Counted from the stretch's first letter, positions 1 to 13,400 are shown. The stretch: 64,000 bases of DNA from Mytilisepta virgata (GCA_028015205.1 CM051521.1:100664513-100728512); one strand, 5' to 3'. The notes: generated by a model not told the origin, from the sequence alone. Numbers and translations are program-made.

Positions 1-1062
1 TGATTCCTATATATATATATATATACATATATATTTTAAATAAGCATTATGTCCATATTACTGAAACATAACTTGACATTGCAATACTGATCATCATAAA
101 TTCAGAAATTTACTGGTTCATTTATTCAGTAAATCTTAATAAATTAATGAGACTTGTGTACATTTTGTGATAAAAATTTGATAGAAAATTGATATGCTTT
201 CACACAGATTAAAATATCCAGGTAATTTACAGATTTGCATTATTTTAATTCAATCATTTCCACTTAAATATTTGTAAACAAAAGCAAAAAAGAAAATTAT
301 ATAGTTTAGTTGATTAAACAATTTATGGTAAAAGTATTAAATACATACTTCGTTATGTTCTGCCTTGTACCTAGTAATACACTTGATCTGTGTGCAAACT
401 TAAATTAAAATGTCAAAACATGAATTAAATGTTCAGGAAACAGATAAAATATATTGAATACATAAATTCATTTAGTCATTAAATAGCCTTTTATTTTTTT
501 CACACCTGAATGAGGTTATTTTCAGATAAATAATATTGGAGTATGTTATATATGAAGATAAACCCTGAGGGCATTAGGTATCTCTGATTTTTACCATGAC
601 ACTTTGCAAATGACAGCTTTCAGAAATTTTACTTTATGATATGATAAAGTATGATAAACGCAAAAATTCTGGTTACTCGTACATTTTATGGCATTATGGT
701 ATAAATAGTTTTATTACAGGATGGTATTTTTTCTTGATCCTGATTGGCAAAAAATATCATAAGAGGTTGTGAGTCCCTGCGATAGCAACCTAAAATTCAT
801 AAAAAATTATGAATTCATGGTTATGATCTAAAAATAAATGACGTAAGTTACATGGAATTTAATAGCAAGCAAATATGATCTAAAAATAGAATGGGGACTT
901 TACTAAAATTTACATTTGTTGAATTCTGTTGAATAAAATTGACCTGTTGGTTATTTGTTTTGTCTATGCCATAATCATGTAATAAAACACTTATTGCTTT
1001 GAAATAGGTTGCTCTCGATTTATCAACCCGCAAAATGAATATTCACCTCGCTTATGGCTAGT

Positions 1063-1435
1063 TATGGTAAAACTGTAAACCAAATAATAAAATCAATATC
1101 TTCAAGCATGACGAAAAAAGTGCGTAAAACTGATTATTTGCATGAATTTTCTTAATCCAAGGACCTCTGCAAAAAATCTTAAAGACCTGAACAAAATTCA
1201 AACTTGATCTGTAACTGATCATGATAAAACTATATTCCAAATATCAAGTCAATATCTTCAAGCACAACTGAAAAAGGTGCGGAAAACTGATTTGCCAGAC
1301 AGACGGACAGAGTGCAAACCTAAAGTCCCCTTTGGCTCTGCCGGTAAGGGACTAATAAATGTATATTATTTAATGATATTAGTCCCCTACCAGCAATGCT
1401 GAAGAGGACTAAAAGTTTGTACTCTGTCTGTCAGT
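1063..1435. repeat. Dispersed repeat with internal tandem and inverted ends
   Basis: A segment of about 68 bp (aaact..aatatcttcaagca..) occurs near 1063-1130 and again near 1225-1290. It is followed by a head-to-head pair: 1298-1357 is approximately the reverse complement of 1377-1432 (GACAGACGGACAGAG on the left, CTCTGTCTGTC on the right). This looks like two oppositely oriented ends of one dispersed molluscan repeat. No coding capacity was seen. Confidence 0.6.
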
Positions 1436-3690
1436 CACACTACAGTTTTCCAAACTTTTTTTTAGAAACCAATTAACCAACTAATCATATTTTTGGTATG
1501 GGAGCGTATAATGATGACTTACAGATCAAGAATGAGTTTCACGTTGATTGGATAATTATTGTTATTGCCCTTTGAAATTGGAATTATTATCAAAATATTA
1601 GCTTTCTGGACTTTTTCTGCAAGCCCTTTTACCAATTGATCTTATTTTTGGTATGTTAGCTTCTAATAATGAGCTAAAGATCATGTTTGAATTATTGTAC
1701 CCCCTGCAAACATTCTTTCACGATTTTTAGGAATCACCCTTAGTCCATACATCTGTGTGTGATTCACATAGTCAAGGAGAATCTGGAATGTTTTCTCACA
1801 GCTCAAGCTGGTAGGGACAAGATTGTATTGCTCAGCAACACTCTCAGAATGCTTGTTTTCTTTTTAAAGTAATGTACTTTTTATTGGTGAAGAGAGTAAT
1901 ATGATTTATAAGAAAGTAAGTCAATACACGTAGCTTGTTTCCATATATATTTTTTATATTTTTATGTATTTCAGTTTATGATAAAAGAAAGTATACAGAT
2001 AACAAAATCAATATAACTGGCATTATATTTTCCTATGTTGTCTATACCGTTTTTATTTCAAATTATGTTAACAAAAGAGCATTAATGTTTTTATATCTAT
2101 AAGAAAAGTCTAATAACACCAATTATTACTATCACAAGAAGTGGTTAATGTACTACAATCAAAAGTGCAATGTCATTTTCTAAAGAATATCATACATTCA
2201 AATGACGCCCGATTAATATTAAAAAATCTCACTAAATTGTCTGATTTTATTTTGTTTGTTTTAAAACATCTTTTGTTTTTCAGCAAAGGTTCTTGCTTTA
2301 TTAAAATTGGTATGGCTGCCATAGAATATGCTTATTAGGGTTGATTTTGACTACAAAAATGATGCATATTGTTCTATTCAAATCAAAAGAATTCTCTGTG
2401 CTTATTTTAATGTGGATAGGCATTATATTTGTTCATATTTTACACATGGCTGTCGCTCAGTAAAATAAGAAAAACTAGTACAATGTATAACTATATTAGC
2501 ATAGAACTAGCGTCAGTGAAGTATTTCTGAGTACACGACAACATTGTATAAAATGTGATGTAATAATTTAAATGAACTAGACATTAAATAATTTATTTGT
2601 GATGTTCTTCATAAATTTAAAATCAAGTTGAAATCTGATGTGAAAATTATACTGTATTATGTGGCTGCACTGCAGAGGATACTCAGGTACTGTTTGCTTT
2701 CAAGAGTAATTCATGTTAGTAAGTTAAGAAATACAGAAATAACTGTAAATGGACTTACTATATGTCCCTGATATACCAGAAACCTTTTCCATGCCGAAAA
2801 TGTGCTAGCTTTACATACAATTCTTTGCATTATTTGTAACAATAAGATATGTCCCTAGCAGTTTTTTTTTTAAAACAAAACTTCCTATATATCCAATTAT
2901 GTAACATTTGTCATCATTTGTCATATAGCATGGAAGACAACAAATTGCACACTCAAAATTAAATAGATGCAATTGTGAAAAATGTTATTCAAAAGTTCAG
3001 GCATTTCTGATAGCCATACCAGAAACAAATACCGGTAGTACACTGATTTTTTAACTTGAGAATCGAGAGAAGAGTTTCAACTATACACCACTAAACAAAA
3101 TGCAATATTTTTTTTTCAAGTCATGTTATATTTAATGTCCCATTAATTGAATAGCTTTTTGATTAAAGGGTTATGTGTGTTTATAAAAGGTTTCTTAGCA
3201 TTTATATGTATACATTTCGGATGTTGATATTTAAACCAATAAAAATTTATTTATAATATTACATTTTATTCTAACAGGAAATGATTATTATTAATATATA
3301 TATTGTACTTAATGAATATTCTGTACAAATAATTTATAAAGGTATTCATGGTTGTTTTTACACTTTATTTTTTTGCATAATGCCATGACACAATAATATA
3401 CATAATTCTAATAACTACTATATGCCAGATGAACATCAAATGTATAAAAAAAAATATTCATATGCATTGTTTTAATACCTGTTTATCATTCTGTACATTA
3501 TTTTTAACTTTTTGTGTCACTTAAATGGAAAAAAATATGACATGAACAATAAATTTTGATTTATCTATTTTTATAAAGAGTTTAGATTGTTTAATTTCAC
3601 TTTAAAAATTGAGACAAATGCTCAATTTTCAGATTAATTTCAGTAGATTATTTTATACTTTAAAAAGTAGGGTCAAAGTCTAAACTATCT
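1436..3690. other. AT-rich intergenic DNA, nothing recognised
   Basis: I see no convincing exon, RNA gene or structured repeat here. The longest open frames are about 65 codons and lack codon structure. Positions 1-1060 are similar apart from a short (TA)n run near 8-25. Confidence 0.5.
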
Positions 3691-3734
3691 GCATTTTGTT
3701 CTTATATTCCATCAGATATGGATGGTCTTTATAT

Positions 3735-4118
3735 TTATACCCCCTGCAAATGAAAGGGGGGGTATATAGGTTTCAGTGTGTCTGTCCGTCTATCCGAAAT
3801 AACGTTGTCCACAACTCCTTCTACATTACTTGCATGATTCTCATGAAATTTAATGGAATGTTAGATCACTATATGAAGATATGTGCCTATTGTCAGGAAT
3901 TTCTGTTTGGACAAGAAATGTAAAAGGTATGGCTGTTTGGACTTTAGCAATTTTTAACAAAACTTTGTTCCACATGTTGTCCGCAACTCCTCCTATATTA
4001 CTTGCATGATCCTCATGACACTTTATGGGGTGTTAGATCACTATATGGAGATGTATATTTTGTCAGGAATTTCTGTTTGGACAAGAAATGTAAAAGATAT
4101 GGCTGTTTGGACTTAGGA
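3735..4118 (+). repeat. Two-unit tandem repeat, ~172-bp period
   Basis: The block beginning GTTGTCCACAACTCC at 3804 recurs as GTTGTCCGCAACTCC at 3976. Both units contain TTGCATGATnCTCATGA, TTAGATCACTATATG and TTTCTGTTTGGACAAG in the same order. Short open frames across it are by-products of the repeat. Confidence 0.75.
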
Positions 4119-4851
4119 AGCTCTCATGAAACTTTATATGATGCAAATATTTTCTTGAATGAAAGAAATTCAGATTTTTATTAATCAAGAATTATGTTCT
4201 TGCAATACATAGTTATAAAATAAGATCCTCTGTTTTTAATGACTTTTCTACTGGAATACTGTTTTGGATTTTCGGTGACAATTGAAGAATTCAATTCAAT
4301 TCATTGTTTTATTAAGGTCTCACCTCATGTGTAAAAACAATTAAGACATTTGTTGGGTTGTTGACACCAGTATTTTTACCATATTGTGCTTGTCCAGTTT
4401 TGTTGGCCTAATTTTGGCTACATAATGACCCCTAGATGTCATGTTATTGAAGCATACTCATATCTAAACAGTACCGGTAAACATGTCATGCATACATGCA
4501 ACATTCTATTGTTTTTAGACAGAAACTACATTTACTTCTGGATGAAAGGCAATGATGAGAATTTTGTTTTCAAACATCTTTAGATCTTATTGAAAAACTT
4601 TTCAAATTTAGAAACTTATAAATTGAAAAGTTTGCTATTGATCTTTCCTGCCATTTTCCAATCATCCTTGTTTTGTTAAACTATTGTTTTCTGGTAATAT
4701 TTTTGGCAGACTTTAATGTCCTATCTGAGACAGCAATACATTGTTTCACAGTTATTCTTATTCAGAAATCACAAAATTATACTATCTTGACAACTGTTAA
4801 TAGTTAATGTAACCCCAATTTTTATGACTGAGTTAATGAATGATATTTTTA

Positions 4852-6815
4852 GCTCACCTGGCCCAAAGGATTAAGTGAGCTTTTCTCATCACTGGGCATC
4901 CATCGTCATTATACGTTAACTTTTACAAAACTCTTCTCCGCTGAAACTACTGGGCAAAATGGAACTAAACATGGCCACAAGTATCATTAGGGTATTTAGT
5001 TTAAAAAATGTGTCCGATGACCCCGTCTGCCAACCAACATGGCCGACATGGTTAAAAATAGAACATAGGGGTAAACTGCAGTTTTTGTCTTTTATCTCAA
5101 AAACTAAAGCATTAAGAGCAAAACTGTCAAAAAAAATGTTCATCAGGGCCCAGTTGTTCAACTTATTTAACTCATGGTTAAATTTAACTGAGGGTTAAAT
5201 CATAAAGAAAATCACTACGTTTAACCTGTGGTTAAGTTTAACCCTCGGTTAAATGAGTTGAACAACCGGGCCCAGGTCAAGATCTACCTGCCATAAAATG
5301 TTCAGACGAATCAGTCATCCCTTTGTTGGGTTATTGCCCCTGAATTATTAATTTTAATGAAATTTTGCAGTTTTAGGTTAATATTATCTTGAATATTGGT
5401 ATAGATAAACAGCAAACAGCAAAAATGTATAACAAAGTAAGATCTACAAATAAGTCAACATGACCAAAATCATTGATTGACCCCTTATAGGAGGTTTTGC
5501 CCTTTAAAGACGGCATCCGGCGTAAACTTTCCTTTAAAGATCTTTTCTTCTGAAACAACCGGACCAATTGGGACCAAACTTTGGTGGAATAGTCCTTGGC
5601 TGGCCCCCTTCCAAATTAATGTCCGGCATCCCCGACTTCCAACTGACATGGCTGCTGTTACTTAAAAATAGAAAAAAGGGGGGAGATTTCAAAAATCTTC
5701 TTCTATGACACTACAAGGCCAATTGGAACCCAACTTGGCAGTAATGGTCCTTAGGAGGTTCTCTTTAAAATTATGTTTGACTGTTTACCAAGTTGGCCAC
5801 CAGAGCTGAACTTAGTTTAACAAAGGGCCCTATGGGAAAATTCATTTAAAAATCTTCGTCTGAAACAAATTGACCAATTTGAACCAGAGTAGGCAGCAAT
5901 GGTCGTTAGGAGGTCCTCTCTAAGAAATATGTCTGATTTTTTGGGCTGTGAACCAAGATGGCCGTCACAGCCGAACTTAGTTTAGCATAGGACCCTATGG
6001 GAAATTCACTCAAAAATTTTCTTGTTTGAAACCCCTAAGCCAATTAGAACTATACTTGGTAGCAATGGTCTTTAGACGGTCCTCTTTCACAAGTTCGTCT
6101 GATGACCCGGACTGTCAACCAAGGTGGCCGCCACAGCTGAACTTAGTTTAACATAGGGTCCTATGGGAAAGTTCATTGAAAAATCTTCTTGTCTGAAGCC
6201 ACTTGACATATTTGAACCAGACTTGGCAGCAATGGTCCTTAGGAGATCCTCTTTCAGAAATTTGTCCAATTTCATGGACTGTGAAGCAAGATGGCTTCCA
6301 CAGTCGAACTTAGTTTAGCATAGGACCCTGTGGGAAATTAACTCACAAATCTTCTCGTCTGAAACTACTGGGCCAGTTGGGAAATTAACTCACAAATCTT
6401 CTCGTCTGAAACTACTGGGCCAATTGGAACTAAACTTGGCAGCATTGGTCCTAAGATGGTCCTCTTTCAGAAATGTGTCCGATCACCCGGATTGTCAACC
6501 AAGTTGGCTGCCACGGCCAAACTTTGTTAAGTATTGAATTAACCCTGTGGGAAAATTCATTTAAAAAATCTTCTTGTCTGAAACCACGTAGCCAATTGGA
6601 ACAAAACTTAGCAGTAATGGTCCTAGATGGTTCTCTTTTAGAAATGTTTCCATTGACCTGGACTGTCAACCAAGATGACTGCCATAGCTGAACTTAGTTT
6701 AACATAGAACCATATGGAAAAAAAACAGCCAAATTGACTGCAACACTTAAAAAATTAGTCCTGCTCAAGGTGAAAAGTTAAATCCAGGTGAGCGATACAG
6801 GCTCTTGAGAGCTCT
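4852..6815. repeat. Long molluscan dispersed repeat with ~166-bp tandem array
   Basis: It starts with AGCTCACCTGGCCC and ends near CCAGGTGAGCGATACAGGC, so the ends are roughly inverted. The right two thirds is a tandem array: AGCAATGGTCnTTAG-type motifs recur near 5729, 5894, 6061, 6227, 6437 and 6603. The spacing is about 166 bp except for one wider step, which is caused by a local ~45-bp duplication at 6331-6423. Shared segments include GGCCAATTGGAAC, CAACCAAGATGGCC and AACATAGGACCCTATGGG. Related arrays lie at 46.2-47.9, 49.5-50.2, 55.6-55.9 and 58.4-59.3 kb. Confidence 0.85.
5147..5272. mobile_element. GGCCCAGTTGTTCAAC palindromic MITE
   Basis: Terminal inverted repeats GGCCCAGTTGTTCAAC and GGCCCGGTTGTTCAAC (one mismatch) extend as an imperfect palindrome over most of the 126 bp. 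It is flanked by CAG on both sides (5144-5146 and 5273-5275). An empty site exists in the window: the related repeat near 47370 reads CATCAGGTCAAGATC without the insert, which supports a 3-bp target duplication. A 3-bp duplication and GGCCC ends are reminiscent of PIF/Harbinger-type MITEs, but the family is not proven. Confidence 0.8.
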
Positions 6816-7800
6816 AGTGTCTTGTCAAACCAGTTATAATACAATATAATACTAATTTTAAGTGTCAGATTCCAGGGCCAGTTTAGACATATAAGGTTTC
6901 AATGCAAATGGTATTTCATTTGACTTTTAGCAATATAGTTAGCCTTAAGATGCAAAGGGGTGCTTCTTTGAAATTTTCTGATTGAAATTTATTTTTATCC
7001 ACTTGCAATACCCACCCCTTTTGTAATCCGTTCTATCGCTACAATAAACGTGTTTGTTTTTGTTACTTATTAATGAGTTCATCGTTATGACATGTTTAAT
7101 TATGTAACAATGAATTTGGTAATTAAAAACTATTGTATATAATAAAGCCCAGTCATGCTCATACTAGTTAGGTGACATACATTATGGACTATATTATATA
7201 CTCCATATCCATTCATATTTATGCTGTTGAACATTAATATTTTCCTGTGTATGCCTCTTGTCAAACATTGTGCACTATAAACAGATAAAAAAAAATACAA
7301 ATGAATCGCCACTGTGAGATATGGGGAAATAATTTTTTAAAAATCGAATGAATATCTATTAGACAAATCCCACCACATAATAAATCATTGGGTTGTTTTA
7401 TAATGTCTTCACGAGAAGTTGTATCACATATATTAATAACATATTTTCGTTTCGAAATCTTTTATTGTTGAGGTTAAATGTGTGCCAATTTACATGTGAT
7501 AGTTTACTTCAATCATTAAAATAACTCAAAGATTATCGGGTGGAAAATCGTTCCGGGGATTCACACTTCTATAACAGTCATTCTATCTACCCCCTTTAAG
7601 TTGTGCACACTTATTGCAAGATCGATATTACAAAATTTGACAAGTATTCTAATAAAAAGAAGGAAAACGGTAGCCATTTTATTCCAATTTGATTCGTGAA
7701 TTAAACAATCTAGGGATTAAATACTTGTATATTACTCGGTATTCATTGTTAATAGTTAGGTATTAATCAACCAACTATTGACTATTTAGTAATAAGCCAG
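6816..7800. other. AT-rich DNA upstream of the TBATA-like gene
   Basis: No exon or recognised repeat seen. It may contain promoter sequence for the transcript proposed to start near 7.8 kb. Confidence 0.4.
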
Positions 7801-7815
7801 TGTGGGGCGTCCTTG

Positions 7816-7829
7816 GTTACCAAGGTACG
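7816..7829 (+). promoter_or_regulatory. RFX X-box-like palindrome
   Basis: GTTACCAAGGTACG closely fits the X-box shape (GTTRCC, short spacer, GGYAAC) bound by RFX factors, with a further GGTAAC at 7829-7834. It lies about 100 bp upstream of a good splice donor and upstream of a TBATA-like gene. Vertebrate TBATA is testis-enriched, and RFX sites are typical of ciliary and spermatogenic promoters. The use of this site here is inference. Confidence 0.45.
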
Positions 7830-7834
7830 GTAAC

Positions 7835-7932
7835 TCGACCGTGTTTTCATTTTAAAGACAAAACCATAGAGGAACGAATTTTTTCAGAACTTTTTCAACA
7901 GTTTTGGAATACTTCAACTAAAGTTTAAACAG
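7835..7932 (+). other. Candidate non-coding first exon of the TBATA-like gene
   Basis: The stretch following the X-box ends at AACAG|GTAAGC (donor at 7933). It contains no ATG, as expected of a 5' UTR exon, and the next + strand coding exon has an acceptor at 18545 only one base before its ATG, so an upstream UTR exon is required. The left boundary is a guess. Another exon elsewhere in the 10-kb interval could serve instead. Confidence 0.35.
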
Positions 7933-8207
7933 GTAAGCTTTAAAAAAATATATTGATGTTTATTTAAAAATGTATTGTTCATTTTGATTTGTATTTAACA
8001 TTGAATTTTAAAATGAATTGAATATGACACCAAAATTTATATTTCAATCTTCGTACACAAATATAATTACAGGGTTTGTATTGGATATTTCAATAGACAT
8101 TGATAATATTCATTTTTGTTTACTTTAAAACTACAGTTGAAGAATTGAAATGATCAAATGATATTTCATGTTACACCAATATACGTTATGTCTCTGGTTA
8201 TATTAAG

Positions 8208-8410
8208 AGCCGACTCGGTGTCAGTATAATGTGTCCGAGTGGGGTGATATGTCTTCCTACGGATATTTACCTCGTGAGCTAGCACCTTAAAAATCCGACC
8301 CAGCGGGTCGGTCTAGTACAAAGCACGGATCATATTGATATCATATTAACACGTTCTCGTCCTGATATGCACCTGGTTGCCATTGGACGTTAAAAAATAA
8401 TTCACCCATC
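8208..8410 (+). mobile_element. SINE-like retroposon insertion
   Basis: An atypically GC-rich ~200-bp block containing CGACTCGGTGTCAGTATAA and CCGACCCAGCGGGTCGG is flanked by direct repeats TATATTAAG at 8199-8207 and 8411-8419; similarity continues imperfectly for four more bases. The right end is A-rich (TTAAAAAATAA). The flanking duplication and tail support retroposition. The GTGGCAGTATAA/GAGTGGGGT wording resembles a common molluscan repeat. Confidence 0.55.
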
Positions 8411-9715
8411 TATATTAAGGGCCAGGAACAAAACATTATTTTTTTGCTGTCCCGGAAACTTTTTTTCATTCCACCAAATATCTAGAGTATAGCAGACCTT
8501 TAGATATTAATCATACTTCGTGTAAAGAGAGAAAATGGTAAATAGATTAAAGTCCGTTAAAATTAATCTGGATAAAACTAAAAATTGGAATCGGGAAAAT
8601 TTGTCCGATTGAACGGAATGAAAACACTGAAAAGTTGGTATAAAAATGTGTTTATTTGTTGTAATTTTTCCTAGCATGACAAAATTAGTCTGGTAGCAAA
8701 CTCCAACCTATTATCTATAAACCCAGAACAGACAGATCTAAGATCCAAATCTTGCCTATGTAATCGGTATATTTATATGTCTCACATAATTTGATAAATA
8801 GCAGAGATAAGAATCGTGTAATTTAAATTTGATTGAAACCATTAAAATTAACCACGGGCATGCAGAATCAAGTTTAATTAACATATCAATTGTTGAAAAT
8901 TATATTAACGTCATCCTCCGATCAACTTGTCGAAGATTTCATATTGTATGTCGTTATTAGTTTTAATAATACGAACCAAATGTACTATAATAAAAAATAA
9001 ATGAACTAAACTTAAGGTAATTCTGAGCAATATCCATATATATATCAGTCCACGTGTCATTTAATGGGTTATACCATGAATTTATGGTGTTAAATTTAAC
9101 TTACCACGTGCCAGACAATATATGGTGTAGCCTAGGCATTTTGGTAAGCTCAGCCGAGATCCATAATATCTCACCATAGAGATTATAGAAATATATTATC
9201 TGAATATATATCCTTTAATTGGGTCCATTAGACAAGACATCTCGTTTGAATAGTGTTTGCACTACTCCATTCGAAGTCTCGTTTAAATAGTGTTTGCATA
9301 CGTATAATCAGCGGAAACTTAGAAGCAGTAAAATTGTAGATAGACACTTCATAATAGTATGTCAATTACAAAAACACCGAAGAAGACACAAGTACAAACA
9401 AGGTTGGAGGCGTCAATGGCCGAATGAAATACGTTTTATACACCAGAGTTTCTGGATAGGTAAGGGGAAGGTTTGCGTACACTTAAAGCCGGTTTGACCC
9501 CACCACTGTTCAGTGTATGTATCAAGTCGGACGATCCTGACCCTCTGTTGTGTTTATGTTTGAGTTTTGTGCTCTCTTGTGTCGTTTTTACCTGTGTCAC
9601 TAACGGTGAAAGCAGGTCTAGTAGCCCCCCGACTCCGTTCGCCCGTCCGTCGTAACGCTTAGGGGTACATACTTTGTGTAATCTGCAACACGAACTGTAT
9701 TTAACCAATATTTTT

Positions 9716-9912
9716 AAAATAACAATCCAAAGATACTAATATTAGATATAGTAAATTTATACTATGCTGTATACGACGCATTTCAAGGAGTTACCTCTCA
9801 TCAGCAGCATTTAAACCGAAACATTTGGAAGACTAAAAACCAAACTTATATTAAACAAGAAGTAATCAACCAAAAATACCGAAATAGGAAGCCAAATTTC
9901 GGCTAAGGAGAT
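9716..9912 (+). repeat. Direct repeat copy 1 (pair with 10094-10291)
   Basis: About 197 bp nearly identical to 10094-10291, including ACTATGCTGTATACGACGCA and AAACAAGAAGTAATCAACC. Only a handful of substitutions separate the copies. A companion motif TGTGTAATCTG..AACCAATATTTTT precedes this copy (about 9675) and reappears after copy 2 (about 10429). Confidence 0.85.
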
Positions 9913-10093
9913 CTACCATGTGCAATACAAGGAATAAACCCTTAGTATTTCTATTATTTTTGAATTTTTCTAAATACTGGTAATTTCTGTAACAAATCAA
10001 TGAATAATCATGTCAGAAAAGTTTGACGACTGGGTTGGCGAATACCCTCGGGGACCTAGGGTCCACCAGCAGAGGCATCATCCCAGGAGTTTC

Positions 10094-10291
10094 AAAATAA
10101 CAATCCAAAGATACCAATATTAGATATAGTAAATTTATACTATGCTGTATACGACGCATTTCAAGGAGTTACCTCTCATCAGCAGCATTAAAACCGAAAC
10201 ATTTGGAAGACCAAAAACCAAACTTATATTAAACAAGAAGTAATCAACCAAAAATACCGAAATAGGAAGCCAAATTTCAGCTAAGGAGCTC
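10094..10291 (+). repeat. Direct repeat copy 2 (pair with 9716-9912)
   Basis: Second copy of the ~197-bp repeat, 378 bp downstream in the same orientation. The order of flanking motifs suggests a larger composite repeat unit rather than a simple tandem duplication. Confidence 0.85.
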
Positions 10292-10499
10292 TGCATAGTG
10301 TTTATATACACATTGAAGATGTGCACCTGCTATTTGGGAACAAATTTGACAATTTTTTACTATGAACTTTTGCATGTTGAACTTAGCCATTTTTCAGCAA
10401 TACATGCTATGAACGGTGCATAATATGTGTAATCTGTAACTCAGGCTGTATTGAACCAATATTTTTCATATTTTGCATAGTGATTTATATACATAATAG

Positions 10500-13400
10500 C
10501 ATTATGTCCTCAAACTTTTCAAAAGTGTTGCGTGATTATAGTCTTTCAGTATACTAAAGTGTTGAAGTTAAGGGTTATAAGATAAAGAAGGGATATGGTG
10601 TATAAATTCATGACACAAAATCCCTATAAGGTCCATATCCTGAATCATATAAAGGCAATCATGACCTGAATAATACTAGGTGAATGGAAGCATCTTTTTA
10701 TCTAAACCACTTACATATTAGAGTAATAATAACTTTGCCCTGACAAACATATGACGGTGACGCAGGTCCAGACATACATGTAACCGGTCTTGTTGTCCGG
10801 TGTTCTGTCTGTTGTGTTACATTGATTAGTTGATCTTTCCTCTTATCTATTTTGTTTTTATGTAATAGTATAGTTCATTATAACTACTATGATCACCGAA
10901 GTTGTAATTTGAATGCAGCTCTTGGCGAACTGTGTCCGATATCGCCACTTTTCCTGCCGCAGATCGGTATTTATCTCTCATCAGTTCCTGTACCAATGAA
11001 AACTGGTTGATTCTAAATAGTTAATGACACTGAAAATGGTGTAAAATTTCCAGAAACCAAACTTACATGTATCAGACATTGTTATATCTCGTATTAAAAA
11101 ATGTCATATACTATTAGATTGCCTAGCGAAATGTAAAAATATGATTTCAATATACAATATAGAACTTAAAAGGACTGCTAATTAAACATAAAAATTAATT
11201 CTTCAATTTTTGTCATTCCAAGTCAGCACAACTTGTCAAACTGTGCATTCTGAAGCATTGATTATTCAAATGAAAACGGATATTGCATTTTTAAAGAGCT
11301 TTGTTATTACAAAAATTGATTTTTAGAAATATATTTCTATGCAGAATAGAAAAATGAACAGAAAATGTGTAATTCCAGTCTTTTTAAGTAGCGTGTTTAT
11401 CAGAAGCACTTGCCAGGTATTTGCGACATTTAGCCAATTTCAATATTTTAGATTTTGAGCAAAATAGCCATCAGCCAAAGAGAACCGTTCAAAAACATTA
11501 AACCAATGGCGCATATTTTTTTTATCAAATGGTGAAAAACTATTTTACGTATCCTTTACTTGAATATCTATTCAGACCTTGAATGAGTTCACTTTATCTG
11601 TGCAAAGGATAACTGACATGAAATTTCCCCCTTGTTCTCACATCCAGTAAGGTTGTCGTACTAAATATCTTTCACACTTCTGATTTACATCGATACGAAA
11701 GAAAAATGAAAATCGTGTATTCTTCTGTGGAATTATATATGTTTTTGTGCTTTCCACTACAAAATCCCTCATTAAAATTATTGAACCAAAACTGAACCCA
11801 CTTCATTCATCTTGCATCAAAAGAAAGCCTTGTGCTTCAGTGTGTCCCTTCCACGGCCATTCACTTTTCAAGGTTCTCTTCATACCAAACAAAATAATTC
11901 AATTTATTTTACATAAAATATATGGATTTGTAAAGTTCAGTTACATCATTGCAGACAAAACTCTTTTTGATATATCAAAATCATAAGGTAAACATATTGT
12001 ACAAAAGCTATTCAACTTTTAATGAGTGGCCTCACACTCGAATTGAAAGTTAATTTATCTGGAATAATTCGTTTAAGAAGTGTTTATTAAGATATTGGGA
12101 TTTTTGCCAATAGCAAAATCGGGTTTTTATGAATTAAAATTGCGGAATGAATAAGAAGAGAGATATTTTATGATTCAATTTTCATAGCAGTGAAATCTTC
12201 ACTGTGTCAGACTATTGAAATATAGTCATATCAACATACCAAGAGAACCTGTAAAGAGTGCACACAATCGGTAGATTGAACTGTTATCTCCAAGTGAAAA
12301 CTATGGGTTTTGTTGGTTCCATTTGCTCATTAACTAAAAGATATTTTATGTTTACAGCATTATCGACTAGCTTATGTTTTTTAATTTGTTGTTTTCCAGT
12401 TTCTACAGTAAAAAACGTTGATTCAGAGTTTAAATTATGCGAATAATTTAACGTTTTGGCCTTTTCACCGAATGCTGTTTTTTACATATTCAAACATTAC
12501 ATTAATATCTGTAACAGTTGTTGTCCAGTCAGTGTCAAATACCAAGATTTTCTATCACAATAGTTCTAGGTTAACCATGGCAACCTTCACGCAAAAATCA
12601 AAGATTTTGACCTTTTGTGGTAAGTTTTAATGTAGTCATGGTAGTGGTGTAGGTTAAAACTAGGAAAGCATATAAGTTAACTTTACGTTTTAGCTTAAAG
12701 CAAAATAGAATGGGAAATGGATTCTTTAGTAATGGAACCAGGTAGATTTATCAGATAGGACAATTCTACTAAACACATTATCTATAAATTTACTTGAAAT
12801 ATTTTGTTTTGAAACGGTAAATATGTTATATCGATATGAGGAAAAATACATGTAAATAAAAGATGAATAAAAAAGAATATAAATTAAAAGTTTTAAGATG
12901 AAATTTTGTGCATGTTAGTACAAATTCTAATTTGAATTCTGAACAAAGCTAGATAAGCCTCAGAAAGTATAATGCCATACTTCATAGATACTTCTTATAT
13001 AGAAAACTATTCATCTTATCAAAAGATAATTTATTACCCGGCTTTGATAATAGTTTTCTAAACCTTTAAAATTTACACTTTCAGTGACATAACTTTTATA
13101 TTGATATATTTATTTACTGTATTTGTTTAACGGCTTTTGTAAATTCTTTTTAACAAAACCAAGAGCGGTAGACTGGGCGTATTTGGCAGTAACCTCCATA
13201 ATTTGTCTAAATATTTCCTATTGGAATAATTTAACAAAATATGTTTTTAGATACAATGTAAAGTTGATATTAAGTAAAATGACACAATACCTATGACATG
13301 TGTAACTAAGGTTAAATTTCTCACGTCTCAATAATGCATCTTCAATTTGTTACAAAAAATGTATGTTCAACTGTTTAGAACTTCAAACTGTTTACGGTTA

